DNA from: Neopestalotiopsis rosae
Lineage: Eukaryota; Ascomycota; Sordariomycetes; Amphisphaeriales; Sporocadaceae
Assembly: GCA_023078685.1 (NCBI GenBank)
Contig: JALGAS010000011.1
Location: forward strand, 620,001 to 684,000
Length of the DNA: 64,000 nt
Reading direction: 5' to 3'
The notes beneath the pieces were generated by a model. That model was not told the DNA's origin. It was given only the letters and a program-made list of their open reading frames with translations, and searched no databases. Shown here piece by piece: positions 35,113-47,763 of the stretch. How positions within the stretch are numbered: the stretch's first letter is position 1; each line of letters starts with the position of its first letter. The translations under genes were made by a program, and so were the position numbers.

Positions 35113-38100
35113 GATCACTCTATAGATTAATTCGGGAATGAAGGAAAATTTTAAACAAATGGGCACTACCGTTGCCCCGATCACATCACCACTTCCCAGG
35201 TGCCGGGACCGGGTAGCGATCGACGGGCCATCTTCGATGAATGGACCCAATTGAAGTGAAACGAACCGACCAAGTGATTAATTGATAGATCCCTCGGAAT
35301 CTAGGAGTTTAGGAAGTGTTGGGGAGTCTGACAGGAACTGGTTAATTGGTGCACAGGCAGTCTAGCGATCTAGTGGTTCCACGGTTTGGTTGCTATGTCC
35401 CTGTGTCCCGGGAGGTAGGTACATGGTAATAAAAACTACCTGTGCTCCTTTAGCACATCCCATATATGAGCTGTGATGCAAAAAGAGTTCCAAGAAATGG
35501 ACAGTTCATGCCACGCGTTCCCCAATAACTTTAATATAGAGCTTATTAATTCGGTGAAATTCCCCATTGCCGGCCAAGCATGGCCAAGCTGTCTGGCATG
35601 GGGTTTCCGCCCATGGAGAATGAATAAATGCTGCCGACCAAACATGACCGAGCAAATGGCCAGCGACTGTCCGCATCAGGAAAGTCGGTTCTTCACCTGG
35701 GTGTCGGGGGGGGGCGTGCGGGAAGCCAGCCAGTGGAAAGATTGACCAAGGAAATATGCTGGTGAGGTGATTGATTGCCCAGGTGCTTGTGAATCATGAG
35801 TACTCTAGCTCCCGCCCGCTACGCTATCCTTCGGTCCTTGGTGAAGGCGTGTCGGGCGTAGCGAGATGAATGAGCCCTACCTTTGTGACCATGGAAAGCC
35901 CATCTCCGCAAATAACAGGGGAGAGGAAAGAAAAGGGGGGCGTGTGTCGAAAGGAAAACGCGATCCCAAGTTCCAACCGTCCGGTGTCATGGATCTCGCT
36001 GGCTGGCACCAGGCACTCAAGCACTTCCGTCCGGACTTGTTGCCTGCCAAGGAAGAGGTGGGGGGCGGGGGTTAAGTGTTCCTTGCCTACTATGTAGTAC
36101 ACGACGAGCACAGGCAGGCTTTTGGCTTTCTACATTTCTGCGATCCTCCCGTATTTGCCATACTCCCATGTCTTCAGCAACATGCAAACACTTCACGCCA
36201 GCATGATAAACCCTGGAAGCCAGGCTCGCTAAAGATATGCAAATCGCAGGTTGGGTGGCATTGTTTCGTGCCGCGCGAGGTACTATGTAAGAGGGTTTGG
36301 AAGGGTTGTGGTCTTTGGGTGGTGTGTGTCTGGGCGCGTTGCCGTTGGGTCGGTAGTCACGGTTCAGAGTTCAAACAGAGTCAGACATATATATGCCGTA
36401 CCTACCAGGTAGTATTGACCCTTCTATACAATGATTGTGATAATGCCCCTTGTGCGCCTGCGCGACATCGTGGTCACATCGCCAAATGGCACTCTCGATT
36501 CGCTATACAGTACAAGTGGCACATAAAAGACGAGCTTGTACAACCGCTTCGGCGCCTGGCACACATCAATCACAAGCTCACTCACCCGGTTTTGGACTTG
36601 ACCTCGACGCATGATGTGCATTCGTGACATTGGCTCCAGGTCCATTGATACATCATGGGGCCGGGTTCAGGTTCCCAAAAATGCACACATTACCTCCCTA
36701 GCAAAGACATGGAACCTTCATCTATCTATTTACAATGTTAGTAAACCATGGCGGAGAGAGAATTAAACGCGTGCTAGAAAACTGTAGAAAGCTGCACATG
36801 CACAGTAAAATGTACACACTTGACGAGCCGAAGGTCCTCTTTCGGCTCCCAACGACGCGGAGCTCCTTAATCGATGCATTTGTCTTTTTAAGGTTCCTAT
36901 GGTGAGACTGAAGCAAAGGGAAATGGAGAATCCTATGGTCGACCCAGGTCGCCTACGACACCCTCCAGCACCTCCACCTCGAATCATTAATCATTGTGCG
37001 GGGAGAGCAGTTGGGTCGAGACTTCTGTGCGTGCGCGAGACTAGTCAAATACTTGTCAATGTTTTGGAGAGGACTAACATCAGGTGACTTCGAATCGCCT
37101 CTATAAGGAAATCGAAGACTATAGTTCTCGGGGAAGAGGAGGAAAAAAGGATAGTATAACGTGATACAATCAAAACTCGGGCCTTTCCTACCTAACCTTA
37201 CACACCTCGAATATCCGGTAAGCAAAGCTGTTCTAGTCTATAGCGTAAGCTCACTAAAATGAGCATGTCGACCCCAATCAACCGTTGGTCCTCCGTGAAA
37301 GGTGGAGGGAGGGGAGATGCTAGAAACGTCTCCGTTGGCTTATTCTTCTTCGTCTTGGTTTTCCTTCCGCCATAGTTGTCTTCTTCGGACGAAGAGTCTT
37401 GTTGATATTTGAACGACGGTCGTTTGGAATTAAACAGCAGACAGCCTCTGGCCAGAATGCGAGATGATCTAATTGTATGCAGCCTCAAATGCGATGGGCG
37501 GGCGCCTCATGGGAGAGACGACCCGGCAATTGGCTGAGCGAGCACCTCGTATCCAATGACTTTGCTCGTCGTCGTTGGATAGATATAGTGGCTTTGCCTG
37601 GCCAATTGCCAGGGTGAGTATTGTTTCAGACTGGATTACTTTCTCCCAGCACCGCCGTCATTGGGCTATAAGGCTACACAGTATCGAGCGCAAATTCAAA
37701 TTCAAGACTGATGCGTAGGGCTTTGAAATCATTCCTCTGCCCCTGCATTCACGAGAATATCCAGCACAAGTGGAAATGATTCCACCCCGAAGTAATCTTC
37801 TCATGTATAGTAAGTACATTGGGTAGATAGTGCTTGGAATCTAGTCACTATTCACAGAGTCTTCCCTTGCTATTTCTACGCACATGCAGTACATACTGCA
37901 AAGCGGAGGATAGCTTCATAGCAGAGGTGCTATTTTTTCCGGTAGAAGTGGGACTATCACGAGGGACGGGGGGAAAAAGAAGAGGAAGATGCAAAAACAG
38001 AGCCCACCATCACATACAAAAAAGCCTCTTTCTAGGGGTGGAGCTAATCACTGAGCGAGTTAGGTCAAGCGTCAGGCACAGCGATCTCACTGGCTCGGGG

Positions 38101-38548
38101 AGGATCAAACGAGCAGAGAAGACCCCTGCATAAGAGACGCACAGGGAGGGGAGAAAAAAAGTTGGAACAGTGCATGGATGGGTAATCCCCTGCAACGCGC
38201 CTCGTGGATAACGGGAACGCATGGCCGAGGTCATGTTGGAGGGGTGAATCCTGGCCAGTTTACCAGGTCGACACTACCGCAATACTAGGTATGTACAATG
38301 TGCATTATCTATCACCGTGTTGGCGGTATGTACCCACTGCCTTCTGGAACACCAACGGCACTGTGCAAGCTGTGTGTGTCTGCTTTTGCACTCACTCTCT
38401 GTCTCTCGCTCGCGTGCGTATTTACACAGAATATTGTTTCTGCTTTGGTGCTTGCATGTGTGTGTGTCCTGCTAGTCAAGCCATATAAAGAGAGCCCCGC
38501 TGAAGCAGTAATGATGATTCAACACACAATCACAAGATGATTTGGTGT

Positions 38549-38551
<3 letters not shown>

Positions 38552-38579
<28 letters not shown>
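38552..38579 (+). repeat. 28-base T homopolymer
   Basis: An uninterrupted T run in the gene-free interval. It could be the A tail of a retroposed sequence on the minus strand, but no element body is recognised next to it. Exact length is prone to sequencing error. Confidence 0.85.
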
Positions 38580-41500
38580 CAGTGAGCGAGTTTGAACTCC
38601 AAGTCGCTACTTTGTAGGACGGAATGATATCCACGCATTGTTGTTTCATTCGCCATGCTTCGCCAAAGCATGCGCCAGATATGCAAACATCGTGCAATCG
38701 AATGACGGATATATATTACGGTATGATGTTATCTCATTCGACGCTTCTTCGTGTTGATTACCCAGCACCAAGATGTTTTGTTTCATCGGTGTGTCTTGAA
38801 TTTAAATTCGTGTCTTGAAATGGCTGAAACACACATACATAAGTCCGTCCAAGTCGCAGAGGTGGGAGGACAAGAAGCAATGCACTATGTTATGGTTGCC
38901 TCTGGAAATATCATGGTGTAAACTTAGCAATGATTCACTAGTATTTGATGACGGCACCCAACTTTGGAAATATCATGTTCCCAACTGCAGGCGAGAACAA
39001 AATGTGACTAGAAAATACCGTAAAAGACACGACATTCTGACACCCAGAAGACTCGAAACAGATGGTGTAGATCAGATTCAAAGCAGCTCATTTGTTGTGG
39101 TAGACGCAAATCCCAGACTCCAATCGTACGTATTTCGGACCCCTTTCGCCAGGAAACAGTGGCTCGAGTGGCTCCCGGCATTTGGACCAACCGTCGGATC
39201 CTTCCATCCACCCCCTAGACAAGTGCAAGCTGCAATGATGCACTTGTCACAACTTCTTACTATGGACGGTAGGTATGTAATGTAGCGAGCACTACCGGAG
39301 GAGACAAGGGGAAAAAGTCCGCCATCATTTATTATAGATTGCATTCGAGTGAAAATAGTGATGAGTGTTTTCACTCGAAATCAATTGAATTACACAGTAC
39401 ATACACTACGTACACTGCGAATATACCTGCCCAAGTACCCGGTCGAGCCTAATGGATCTCAATTGATGGGTAGCGGGCGCGATCGTCATGGCTAGACTAG
39501 ATTGAGCTTTCGAGACGGCATCATAGAAGCATGCTCGACGCCAGGATCTCATTGTATCTATATTGGCAATTTCGTCGAGGCAATAGCTCTGCTGTGGCCG
39601 CGTCCATCGGTGGATGACTGAGCTACCGAACCACAATCATACGTAGCACATACGTAGCAGCATTGTTTGGTGGCATTTGGCTTGGTCCACGGTCTCTGGT
39701 GGTTGATGATGTTGCAGATCATGAGTAATTGCCTACCTACGCAGCTGCCGCTCTTCATCAGCTTCACTTTTATTGCATAATACCTTTCACATAACCGGAT
39801 GTGCGAGAGTTCCGTATGCTTTTTTGAACCAGCTCCTGGCCAGACCTTGTCAATCACTCGCAAATCCACGTCGTACGCCCACACACAATTTCTGCCACCT
39901 CTACTCACTTCGCGGTAGCCGAATGTCAATCGCTGCCGTCCTTGGTCCTGGTCTGGCAGTCAGCATGTCAGGTACCTACATTAGTTGCAAGGCCAAGAGG
40001 GCGGGTAAGGGATGCAGAGCTCCCCGCGGCGACGGCGTGGTTGTTTGAACGCAATGTGCATGTACTACCGTACAAGTATATAGAAATTCCGAATCCCTCC
40101 TGATACAAATGATTACCTTACCTGGGTATTGACCTTCTTATACTATGTCTATGAATGGGCAGGGTCCATACTGGTCAGGCTGTAGCGCAAGGCCTTTTGC
40201 CCCTACCACAGCCAAAGACGACGACCTTGATGAGGGAAGAGCCATGTTGCGGTCGATCCTTTCCAATACTCTGCCAATATTGATATAAGGGAAAAAAAAT
40301 CCCAGCGATTTGCCGTATCCACCTCAATCGAATCCATACGCTCGAAGCCAAGTCTACCTTGCAAGGTCTCGTGCTTCGAGCTCACGCGGCATGTGGAGTA
40401 ACACAGAGACAAAAGCATGTGGTCCCGATGCGCGCTCGCTGCTCGCTGCTCAGCGCCCAGTGCTTGTTGGATCTACACTTGCAAATCGATGTGAGGTGGA
40501 CCGTCAATCAGCCATTTATTATTGTGTTATCCAATCCATCCATTCATCTGGCAGTCTGGCGCCTGATTGCTAGGATGCGCATCTCTCAGAGGGGCTTGTA
40601 CATGCTTGAATTGTGGATATGTTTCTTTGCTGGTACGCACACCCTTTCTTCCCCGCGGCCCAACGATTCATCAACGTGCGTAGTTGTGGTCCATCTTTGG
40701 TATCGTGCAAAGTCAGTACTGCCAGCTGCATTTTTGTTACTCTTTCTCCTCAAGTGGGTGCTGAGGCCGGTCATCGTACGTGTTACCGACTATCGCAAGT
40801 GTATGTACTATTCCAATGATGAGGGGGTGCAGCTATGTAATAAAATTCGTATGTGACCGAGTCGCTTCATGATTTCTTCTCTGGCGTTGAAGGCGGGATT
40901 TTATGTAAGGAGCACCTGCACTACTGCACCGCGGCACAGCGGATCGACGTCAAGCGCAAACGGTGCGTCTGCGCTACAACTATTTTCAATGGCCGCCAAC
41001 GTATCATCTATGCATTACACGGTACCTACATGGTGTAGGTGTGTGCTTCTTCATCTTTGATAGGCCAATGCCATCTGCAAAGACATGGCTGGGCTTTCAG
41101 TGCATGACTAGCTATTTGTCTCTTGTGTGGACTATGTAAGAAACAGCAAAGAAGAAATCAAGAGAAGCGAAAATAGAATGAAGAGAGTGGCAAACCCGAG
41201 TGTTGTAGTATCCTGCATAGCTTTTGCCGTATGTTCTTTCGAAATACGGATTGGATTAGAGGCTGCAGAACAACGAGCATGTGCGTGTCAAACGTGCACA
41301 TCCGAAAGTGTTCCGCCATGATTTTCGTGGCTTGCATCTGATGGTATCAAACCAGATTCCAGCAAGGACGCAGAGGTACAGCACGAAGCAGGAAATACGA
41401 AAATACGGTAGTCTCTGGCTGCTCAGCTGCAGCCTTTCTTGCATCGCTACATACTGTCGAGACTGCCATCACTGTTCGTTTCTACTGATAGATGGAGACA

Positions 41501-42179
41501 TGGAAGACAGGAGACGGAAGGGTTTTCAGTATTTTTCCCCCCTCCCCTCAACAGAGAAGACAGTCTTCATGAGTAGACTGGCGCACTGGCTACCTTGATC
41601 AAGCCTCCAGCTACATGCGATACCTCCATTTACAGCCCGCCTCGAAAAGTGAACGGCACCTGGACCCCTGGACATCTGTGATGGACCCCCTGAAATTGTG
41701 TTCCGAGCTCTCTACTGGCCCTACTGCGGCCACGCCTCCGGCCAGCCCGCTCCCCCTCCTCCAAAGCGCGACCAAGGTACCCCCCCTGCACCACAACTAT
41801 CCCCCACTTCAGGGATCTCAAATTTCCACCGCACGGTTTGTCCCATTTCTTGGTTGAACCAGTCGAGCCAGTCAGTTAGATGGCGCCAAAAGTTGCAGAG
41901 ATAGGTAAGAAGGTAGCAATAGTCAGGACTCAGATCCATTCAATTCAGTCCAATCGTTGATCACAGTGCAGCTACCGTCGTCGCCTCTTTGGCTGGCACT
42001 CTGCAAGGTACCTGCCTGAGTCCTGACACTTACCTACCTGTCCTTACTACAGTAAATACATACATACATTGCCTACCCGCTAGGCTCTCGCCGCTTGCTC
42101 ACAGGCTCTACCTTGATGCAATTGAGCTACACTAGGCATGTACCTGACCTACTGCCTACACTACTAATGTAGGTATAAT

Positions 42180-42400
42180 TTTTTTTTTCCTTTTCCCCCC
42201 CTCCGCAGTCAGTATCCTCAAGTGCTTCTCCACTCCAGCCCAATTGCGGTCCAGTCTCTACCGTACCTACCTTAGCCTTAGTCCCTTCCTCATAGTCTAG
42301 CCGCGAACGAACGGAGCTCTCTCTTTCCTTTAGTTCTCTTCACCTCTCTCCCTCTCCCTTCCCCATCTCGTTGCAATAAAACACAAGGAGGAAAAGAAGA
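42180..42400 (+). promoter_or_regulatory. Pyrimidine-rich promoter/leader segment
   Basis: Long C/T runs (a T-rich run followed by CCCCCC, then repeated CTCTCTCC) precede the disordered-protein gene by 1.2-1.4 kb. CT-rich stretches near transcription starts are common in filamentous ascomycetes. Assignment as core promoter is an inference. Confidence 0.4.
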
Positions 42401-43562
42401 AAACAAACTCACCCACAGTCATTCCTTATTTGTACAATAGTCTGGTTGGGAATCAGACAAGCAAGCCGCCGACACGAAACCACAGCTCTGACGCCCGATC
42501 TCTCTTTTCACAGGACGCCCTCAAGTTTTCTACCAGCTACACGTGCGCGAGTTCCAACACCAAACGACCAGCACTTCGAAACAAGATCGAAAAGTCGAAT
42601 TCCAGCGCGTAAAATCTACCAAAGAGAAGTCAGCCACGCGCTCTCATCTATACGAACAGCCCAAATTCGTCTGTAGCCAAACGAGCCAATCGAAGACGCC
42701 ACTGCCCGCCTGTCCTGCGGCGAGCCATTCGATGTTTGCGCGACAGTAGTACCGTGTGCTGTATCTACATATATTCGTCCGTCTGCATCATCTGCCGAGG
42801 CGATAACTTACCTCCGGCATACTACCGCGCTCATATCCCGCCTTTGACTGCACTCACTCATTTCTTCACATTCGTTTTTTTTATACCTCCGCTGGAATTG
42901 TTGTTTCCCGTTTACACTTTTTTAACTCTCATTTTCTCCCCAAAGGTGTGTGATCGTCGCCTGGCCCTGGCCCCAAATTGGTGCTTTCTTTTTTTCGACA
43001 AACCTGGTATTCTTTCATAGTGAAACGCTCTCGACACAAATTGCCCGGGTCAAGGTATGGTGATTTACTTCGTTCCCAAAAACATCACAAATCCTTGTTC
43101 TTTCATCTCTGCAGCTCTCAGCTTCGGGATGGAAAACCTGCAAGTCTTGCGGCTGGTGCTTGATGGCTTTCATACATACACTGCCAACTAATTCGTGCCT
43201 CTCGCCCTTCCATTGCCAACTCATGTCCCGTGCCCTTCTCATAATACATTCAGTTCGCTAATACCTCGTCTATCTCTGTAGCTATTTTGAGTCAGCTCAC
43301 ATAGCAAACCCCTACGCTCTCTTGTTGCCATATTACACCAGTCATTCCTGGCTGCTTGTCGAACCTGTTCTACCTATATACATTCGAGTCCTGTTGCCGA
43401 CTACGACTCTGTTAATTGCAATTCTACATGGATGGCATCCGGTGCTGATTGGTAAAACGACACAAAGCCACCTACCTATACTGCTGATTGGAATCAGCAA
43501 GTCTCTGTGCTGCACCTCAAATCTATCTAGCTCCAGATCTTGGGGCAACATCACCATACAAG

Positions 43563-46500
43563 ATGAATCGATTCAAAACCAAGAAGAAGACTGCCAAGGA
43601 GGAACCGGCCGGTCGTCCTTCGCAAGATTCTGACTCGTTCGGCTTCAGGTTTAGGAAAGGAAAGAAGAATCAGGAAGAACAAAAACCAGAGGTCGATTTG
43701 GCCTCTGCTCTACCGCCTACAGATGACTTCCGGACCAGTCTTCTCATGACTGGCCTCTCGGCACGATTCTCCATGCTTCGGGAACAGGACGACCCAAATA
43801 CCAAGATTGGCAAGGCCAGCGACGACAGTGTGCTATTTCCCAAGAGACAATCCCGAATGATGGACCTGGGTGGTTACAATGGTCTCTCTGACATTGCCGA
43901 GGTGGAATCGATCAAGAGTCCTTTTGCTCGGATGGACTCGTATGTCGGTTCAGACTCTGACTCGATAAATGGCAGCATCATGAATAGATCAAAGCCTATT
44001 GAGGGTAATGTCCTGTTTGGCGGAAGACAGAAGATCTACAAGATTGCTGCCGGAGCTACTTCAACGAGAACTGTGGAGGGCGGTATGGGCGGAAGAGCGC
44101 TCTACGACGACGACGTTGCTCTTTCGGCTTTCCAGAAGTGGCGAAAAGAAGAGAAGGAACTCAAATCTTTGGAAGGAGAATACGATGTTTCACGGCGACC
44201 TTCGACGGAGGACCAGGACGCCCGCCCTGAATCTCCCTTCTCCAATGAATACAACCGGAAGCGGGAAACAACTTCCACGACTTCATCCATTCCTTCCATG
44301 GCGCGCAACTCGACAGCAGCGACGTCCGTGACATCTCAGCAGCCTTCTTCGTCTATCAAAGACTGGCAGGCGGCATCTGGAGCCTCGATGACTGCCACAT
44401 CTACGCCTCCAGTCGAGCGGAGCACCACTAGAACCCGACGCCTGTATGAAACTGGTCTTAATAACGATCTCCATGAACAGCAGTCGTCGGCTCTGTCACG
44501 CATTGACACACTGACTAGACGCCGCGACCTGGGCTCCCGGACACCGGATCCATCACAAACGCCATCGCCGACTGCTGTTGGCTTCATGGAGCGCTTTGGA
44601 GACAGACGCATTCTTGCCAAGGCCAGTGCTCCAAACCTGCGGTCCATGAGTCCCGCCTCCCGTTCGTCCGCGGGAACTCCTGATTTGGGCATTCGTGTTC
44701 CCTCCGTCGCCGAGGCCAAGCCTAGCTACGTCGGCACGCCACCATTAAGCCCTCCGATTAGCGAAGCTGATGAACTGTCTACTTTACCAATCCAGCCCAA
44801 TGATCGAGGCAAGGCTACTGCTCTCGGTGTCTTCGCCAAGCCTGCACAGCCCTACGATGAATCGAGATTCGCCGAGCGGCAACTGCAACTACAACAGGGC
44901 CGGGAAACACCCACACAGAGGTTCCGTGCCGAGTCTAGCGCTTCTTTCACTGGCAGATCCAGGTCCTCGTCGTCAGCAAACCGCCAGCCGTATGAGCTGA
45001 AATCCGAGACATTTCGAGCACAATCTCCTTTGCAGGAAGAAACCAGGCCACAGACCTTCTTCAGCGAACATGAAGAAGACGCAGACGAGTCTCCCGTCAT
45101 CCCGTCGCAAGCAACTCTCGCTCCACTCCCATCCAGGACACCGCGCCCTGCCGACAGCGAGCATCCAGCATTAAGGGGAACTACACTGCCAACGCCACTA
45201 TCAATGGCATCCAAGTCTAGCGGCGAACCATCGCCGACCGTAGAACTTGATTATGCATTGCCTTCACTGGAAAAGTCATCCCCTCCAGACTCGCCGACAC
45301 TTGGGCCCGTCGTGTCAGCAGCCGCTGGGCTCAGCGGCCTGGTCCGGCAACATCTGAGGGCTGACAGCGGCGCCTCCTCCATCTATGGTGGCACCGGGCA
45401 CCACCTCGATTCAAGTCTCGAGACCAGCCACCCCGCGCAGACTGGAGAATACTCGTCACAATCAATTCAGTGGGAGCCACAAGAGTCTAGCAACGCATGG
45501 TCTCCTTCTCATCGCGGACCTGAGTCTCCTCAGACCCTGGATGAGCAATCCGGCATTCAGACCAATGCCGGGCTGCTCGACGATCAGTCAGACCCGGTCT
45601 ATTGGCAAGATGGTCGTGAAAATGATGAGTTCGCAAGCCAGCTTGCTGACGGCGCACGAAGGATCAGGGAAAGGCTCACTACCTATGTCGAGTCCGATAG
45701 TCGACCAAACTCGCCACCTAGCGCCCAGGAGAGCAGGGAGATGCCAACTGCATCACGATCTAATACGCTGAGCATATTGCAGGCAAAGTCAAGCCGCGGC
45801 TCTCTCGCCGATCGGAGCCGTGATCCTGCAGCTCACTCAAAAGCCATGAAGATGCTTGGCATTTCAGATTCGGGCCCTTCTGTTCTTCAAAGGAAAGCGT
45901 CTTTTGAGCGTCCAGAAGTCTTGGATGCTGCACGTGAAGGAAACGGTCAAGCCCAGCCTCTTTCGGGTGCAACTACTACTAATGACGATGCCCCAGAGGA
46001 ACAGAACAACGGCATCAAAGCTTTCCGACAAGCCAGGCGCGAATTGCAGAAGCTCCGAGAGTTAGAAACACAGCAGAGGCACCACACGCAGCCTCAAGCA
46101 TCACTGCCAGAGCCTCCAGCGCCTCGTGCCCCACCGCCAAGGAATGTAGAACAACGTCAGCGTTCCGAGAGCAGAGACCGAAGACCGCCTCCGGTAGCAT
46201 ATCGTACCCGCGCTCCCAGCGAGGACTCACCTACGACAAATTCGAGATCTGCATCACAGGAGCCCTCTCGTGGTGATCGTGATCGGAGTGGCTCGAACTC
46301 GAGTGGCGGCGAAAGACCCCACAGCCGTTCTCAGGTTCGACCTCCGATGCGCCTCAGAAGCGGTTCTTCGGCTCCCAACGACCGCAACTTGGCTCCCCAG
46401 GGAATCAATGGCCCCATGAGCCGCTCGCCCGGCCTACCAGGAACCAACATCCGCCGCTCGCCAATCATGCCGCCTCAGGGATATCCAGGTGGCCAGCCGG

Positions 46501-47249
46501 CGAGAGCCAATCAAGGCTATTTCGGCCCCAATGGAAACCTCAATGTACATCCCTCACACGGATACGACTCGAATCAGCCGTCTCCCATCTCTCCTATCCC
46601 GTCGCCATTCGCGAACTCGGCACCTGCGACGCCGGGTGGTCTTCCCTCGCCTCAGCGGCCCCCACTGGCACCGACACCTCATGTCAATTCTGACGGCTCA
46701 GAAGTGCCAGGCTTGAATGAAGCCATGAAACGACCAGTGAAGAAGCGAGATATCTCTGAGCCGACGTTTGTCATGTCTACCTCCCGGGTTCCAACCGTTG
46801 AGCTGCCTCCCGAGGCCGCCACCAACCGATCGCGCAGCAACAGCAGGTCTCGTTCAAACAGCAAGGCGGACTCCTACGCTGCACCTCCCTTGCCGCCCAT
46901 CAACCCAAGGCGTCGCCAGGACACTTTGAAATCACGAACTGTCTTCGGCAACCTAGGAGGACGTGGCGGTGAGGCTAGTGAAACAGCAAACTTGGGTCGT
47001 AGTAGCACTATGCCCATGCCCACGATGGGTACTGAGGACAACCGCAGCCCATATGAGGGAAACAATGACGAATACAGACCAGAGCGTCGACCTCTCCGGA
47101 AGATGCCCGATGACGTCCAGCCGGTCGGTCCAATGATGCGGGTGCCAAACAACAACAATGCCCCGGCTTACGGCCCTCCAGCTTCCAGGATGGTTGTCAC
47201 TCAGAACGGCGGTTCCCGCGGCATGGGAGTCCCGGGTGGCATGATCTAG
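43563..47249 (+). CDS. Large intrinsically disordered Ser/Pro-rich fungal protein
   Basis: A single exon of 1228 aa. The first in-frame ATG is 43563 (MNRFKTKKKTAKEE); upstream in-frame sequence to 43488 has no ATG. I do not recognise a catalytic or binding domain. Seen are a basic N-terminus, a moderately ordered part (about residues 55-225, including NVLFGGRQKIYKIAAG), then long low-complexity sequence rich in Ser, Pro, Arg and Gln with many SP/TP and RSRS-type motifs, a short helical Gln/Arg segment near KAFRQARRELQKLREL, and a Gly/Met-rich end. Such a composition suggests a phosphorylated scaffold or regulatory protein. The long leader and large upstream gap suggest complex regulation. Long uninterrupted coding frame makes the gene itself certain, function unknown. 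Confidence 0.9.
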   Translation: MNRFKTKKKTAKEEPAGRPSQDSDSFGFRFRKGKKNQEEQKPEVDLASALPPTDDFRTSLLMTGLSARFSMLREQDDPNTKIGKASDDSVLFPKRQSRMMDLGGYNGLSDIAEVESIKSPFARMDSYVGSDSDSINGSIMNRSKPIEGNVLFGGRQKIYKIAAGATSTRTVEGGMGGRALYDDDVALSAFQKWRKEEKELKSLEGEYDVSRRPSTEDQDARPESPFSNEYNRKRETTSTTSSIPSMARNSTAATSVTSQQPSSSIKDWQAASGASMTATSTPPVERSTTRTRRLYETGLNNDLHEQQSSALSRIDTLTRRRDLGSRTPDPSQTPSPTAVGFMERFGDRRILAKASAPNLRSMSPASRSSAGTPDLGIRVPSVAEAKPSYVGTPPLSPPISEADELSTLPIQPNDRGKATALGVFAKPAQPYDESRFAERQLQLQQGRETPTQRFRAESSASFTGRSRSSSSANRQPYELKSETFRAQSPLQEETRPQTFFSEHEEDADESPVIPSQATLAPLPSRTPRPADSEHPALRGTTLPTPLSMASKSSGEPSPTVELDYALPSLEKSSPPDSPTLGPVVSAAAGLSGLVRQHLRADSGASSIYGGTGHHLDSSLETSHPAQTGEYSSQSIQWEPQESSNAWSPSHRGPESPQTLDEQSGIQTNAGLLDDQSDPVYWQDGRENDEFASQLADGARRIRERLTTYVESDSRPNSPPSAQESREMPTASRSNTLSILQAKSSRGSLADRSRDPAAHSKAMKMLGISDSGPSVLQRKASFERPEVLDAAREGNGQAQPLSGATTTNDDAPEEQNNGIKAFRQARRELQKLRELETQQRHHTQPQASLPEPPAPRAPPPRNVEQRQRSESRDRRPPPVAYRTRAPSEDSPTTNSRSASQEPSRGDRDRSGSNSSGGERPHSRSQVRPPMRLRSGSSAPNDRNLAPQGINGPMSRSPGLPGTNIRRSPIMPPQGYPGGQPARANQGYFGPNGNLNVHPSHGYDSNQPSPISPIPSPFANSAPATPGGLPSPQRPPLAPTPHVNSDGSEVPGLNEAMKRPVKKRDISEPTFVMSTSRVPTVELPPEAATNRSRSNSRSRSNSKADSYAAPPLPPINPRRRQDTLKSRTVFGNLGGRGGEASETANLGRSSTMPMPTMGTEDNRSPYEGNNDEYRPERRPLRKMPDDVQPVGPMMRVPNNNNAPAYGPPASRMVVTQNGGSRGMGVPGGMI

Positions 47250-47763
47250 GGCTCTGGTCACGCCCGTCCACTGTTCAGCTGCTGACTTGATAATCTTTTT
47301 TTTTAATTTTCCTTATGGTCTTGACGAATTTTATGAGATATTGGCGCCTCGTGGGGTGCAGATATTGTATAACTTTTCTCATTTTTCTGTCTCCAAGTTC
47401 TGCGTCTATATTTTTGGGTCTGTGCACGGGCAAAAACAAGCAGGATTACATTGAATGGCCCCGGAGTATCAAGGCACTTGCGCTTAATATGGTTGGAATG
47501 TTTGAGAGCGCACAGAATCTGCAATGAGGTTTGGGCCAGGTTCGGCTATTGGGGGATTTGAAAGTTATAATGTGGTCTTGCTGGGTTCCATCATCTTTTT
47601 CGGCGTCCCTTGATTCGCTCGCATGAAGATACCTAGAAAGCGGATTGCCTCGAGTGCAAAAATAGTTTCCAGAAGCCGGAAATCGAAAATCATGAACAAA
47701 GGTCTTGTTTGTATTTCTTGTAAGACATGAATACCATGTGAGATGCTCCCGACCCGAATTAAT
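47250..47763. other. Convergent 3' intergenic region
   Basis: Lies between the stop of the disordered protein and the stop of the acetyltransferase. T-rich sequence at 47296-47312 may belong to 3' end formation. No gene is seen. Confidence 0.55.

Larger units (their letters stand above)
33284..43562. other. Gene-free interval of about 10.3 kb
   Basis: No open frame here has a recognisable domain, and I could not assemble a spliced gene. The longest frames (38815-39285, 40359-40856, 36076-36627) are short and featureless. The interval contains an 8-bp minisatellite, a 28-base T run, several CCTACC motif clusters and, from about 42180, a pyrimidine-rich stretch that looks like the 5' leader of the gene at 43563. 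Possible contents are a long promoter/leader, non-coding RNAs or decayed sequence. Confidence 0.55.

Noticed and set aside
38815..39285. 156-codon plus-strand open frame in the gene-free interval
   Set aside because: It has no recognisable motif, composition is unlike the verified genes, and no flanking exons could be joined.
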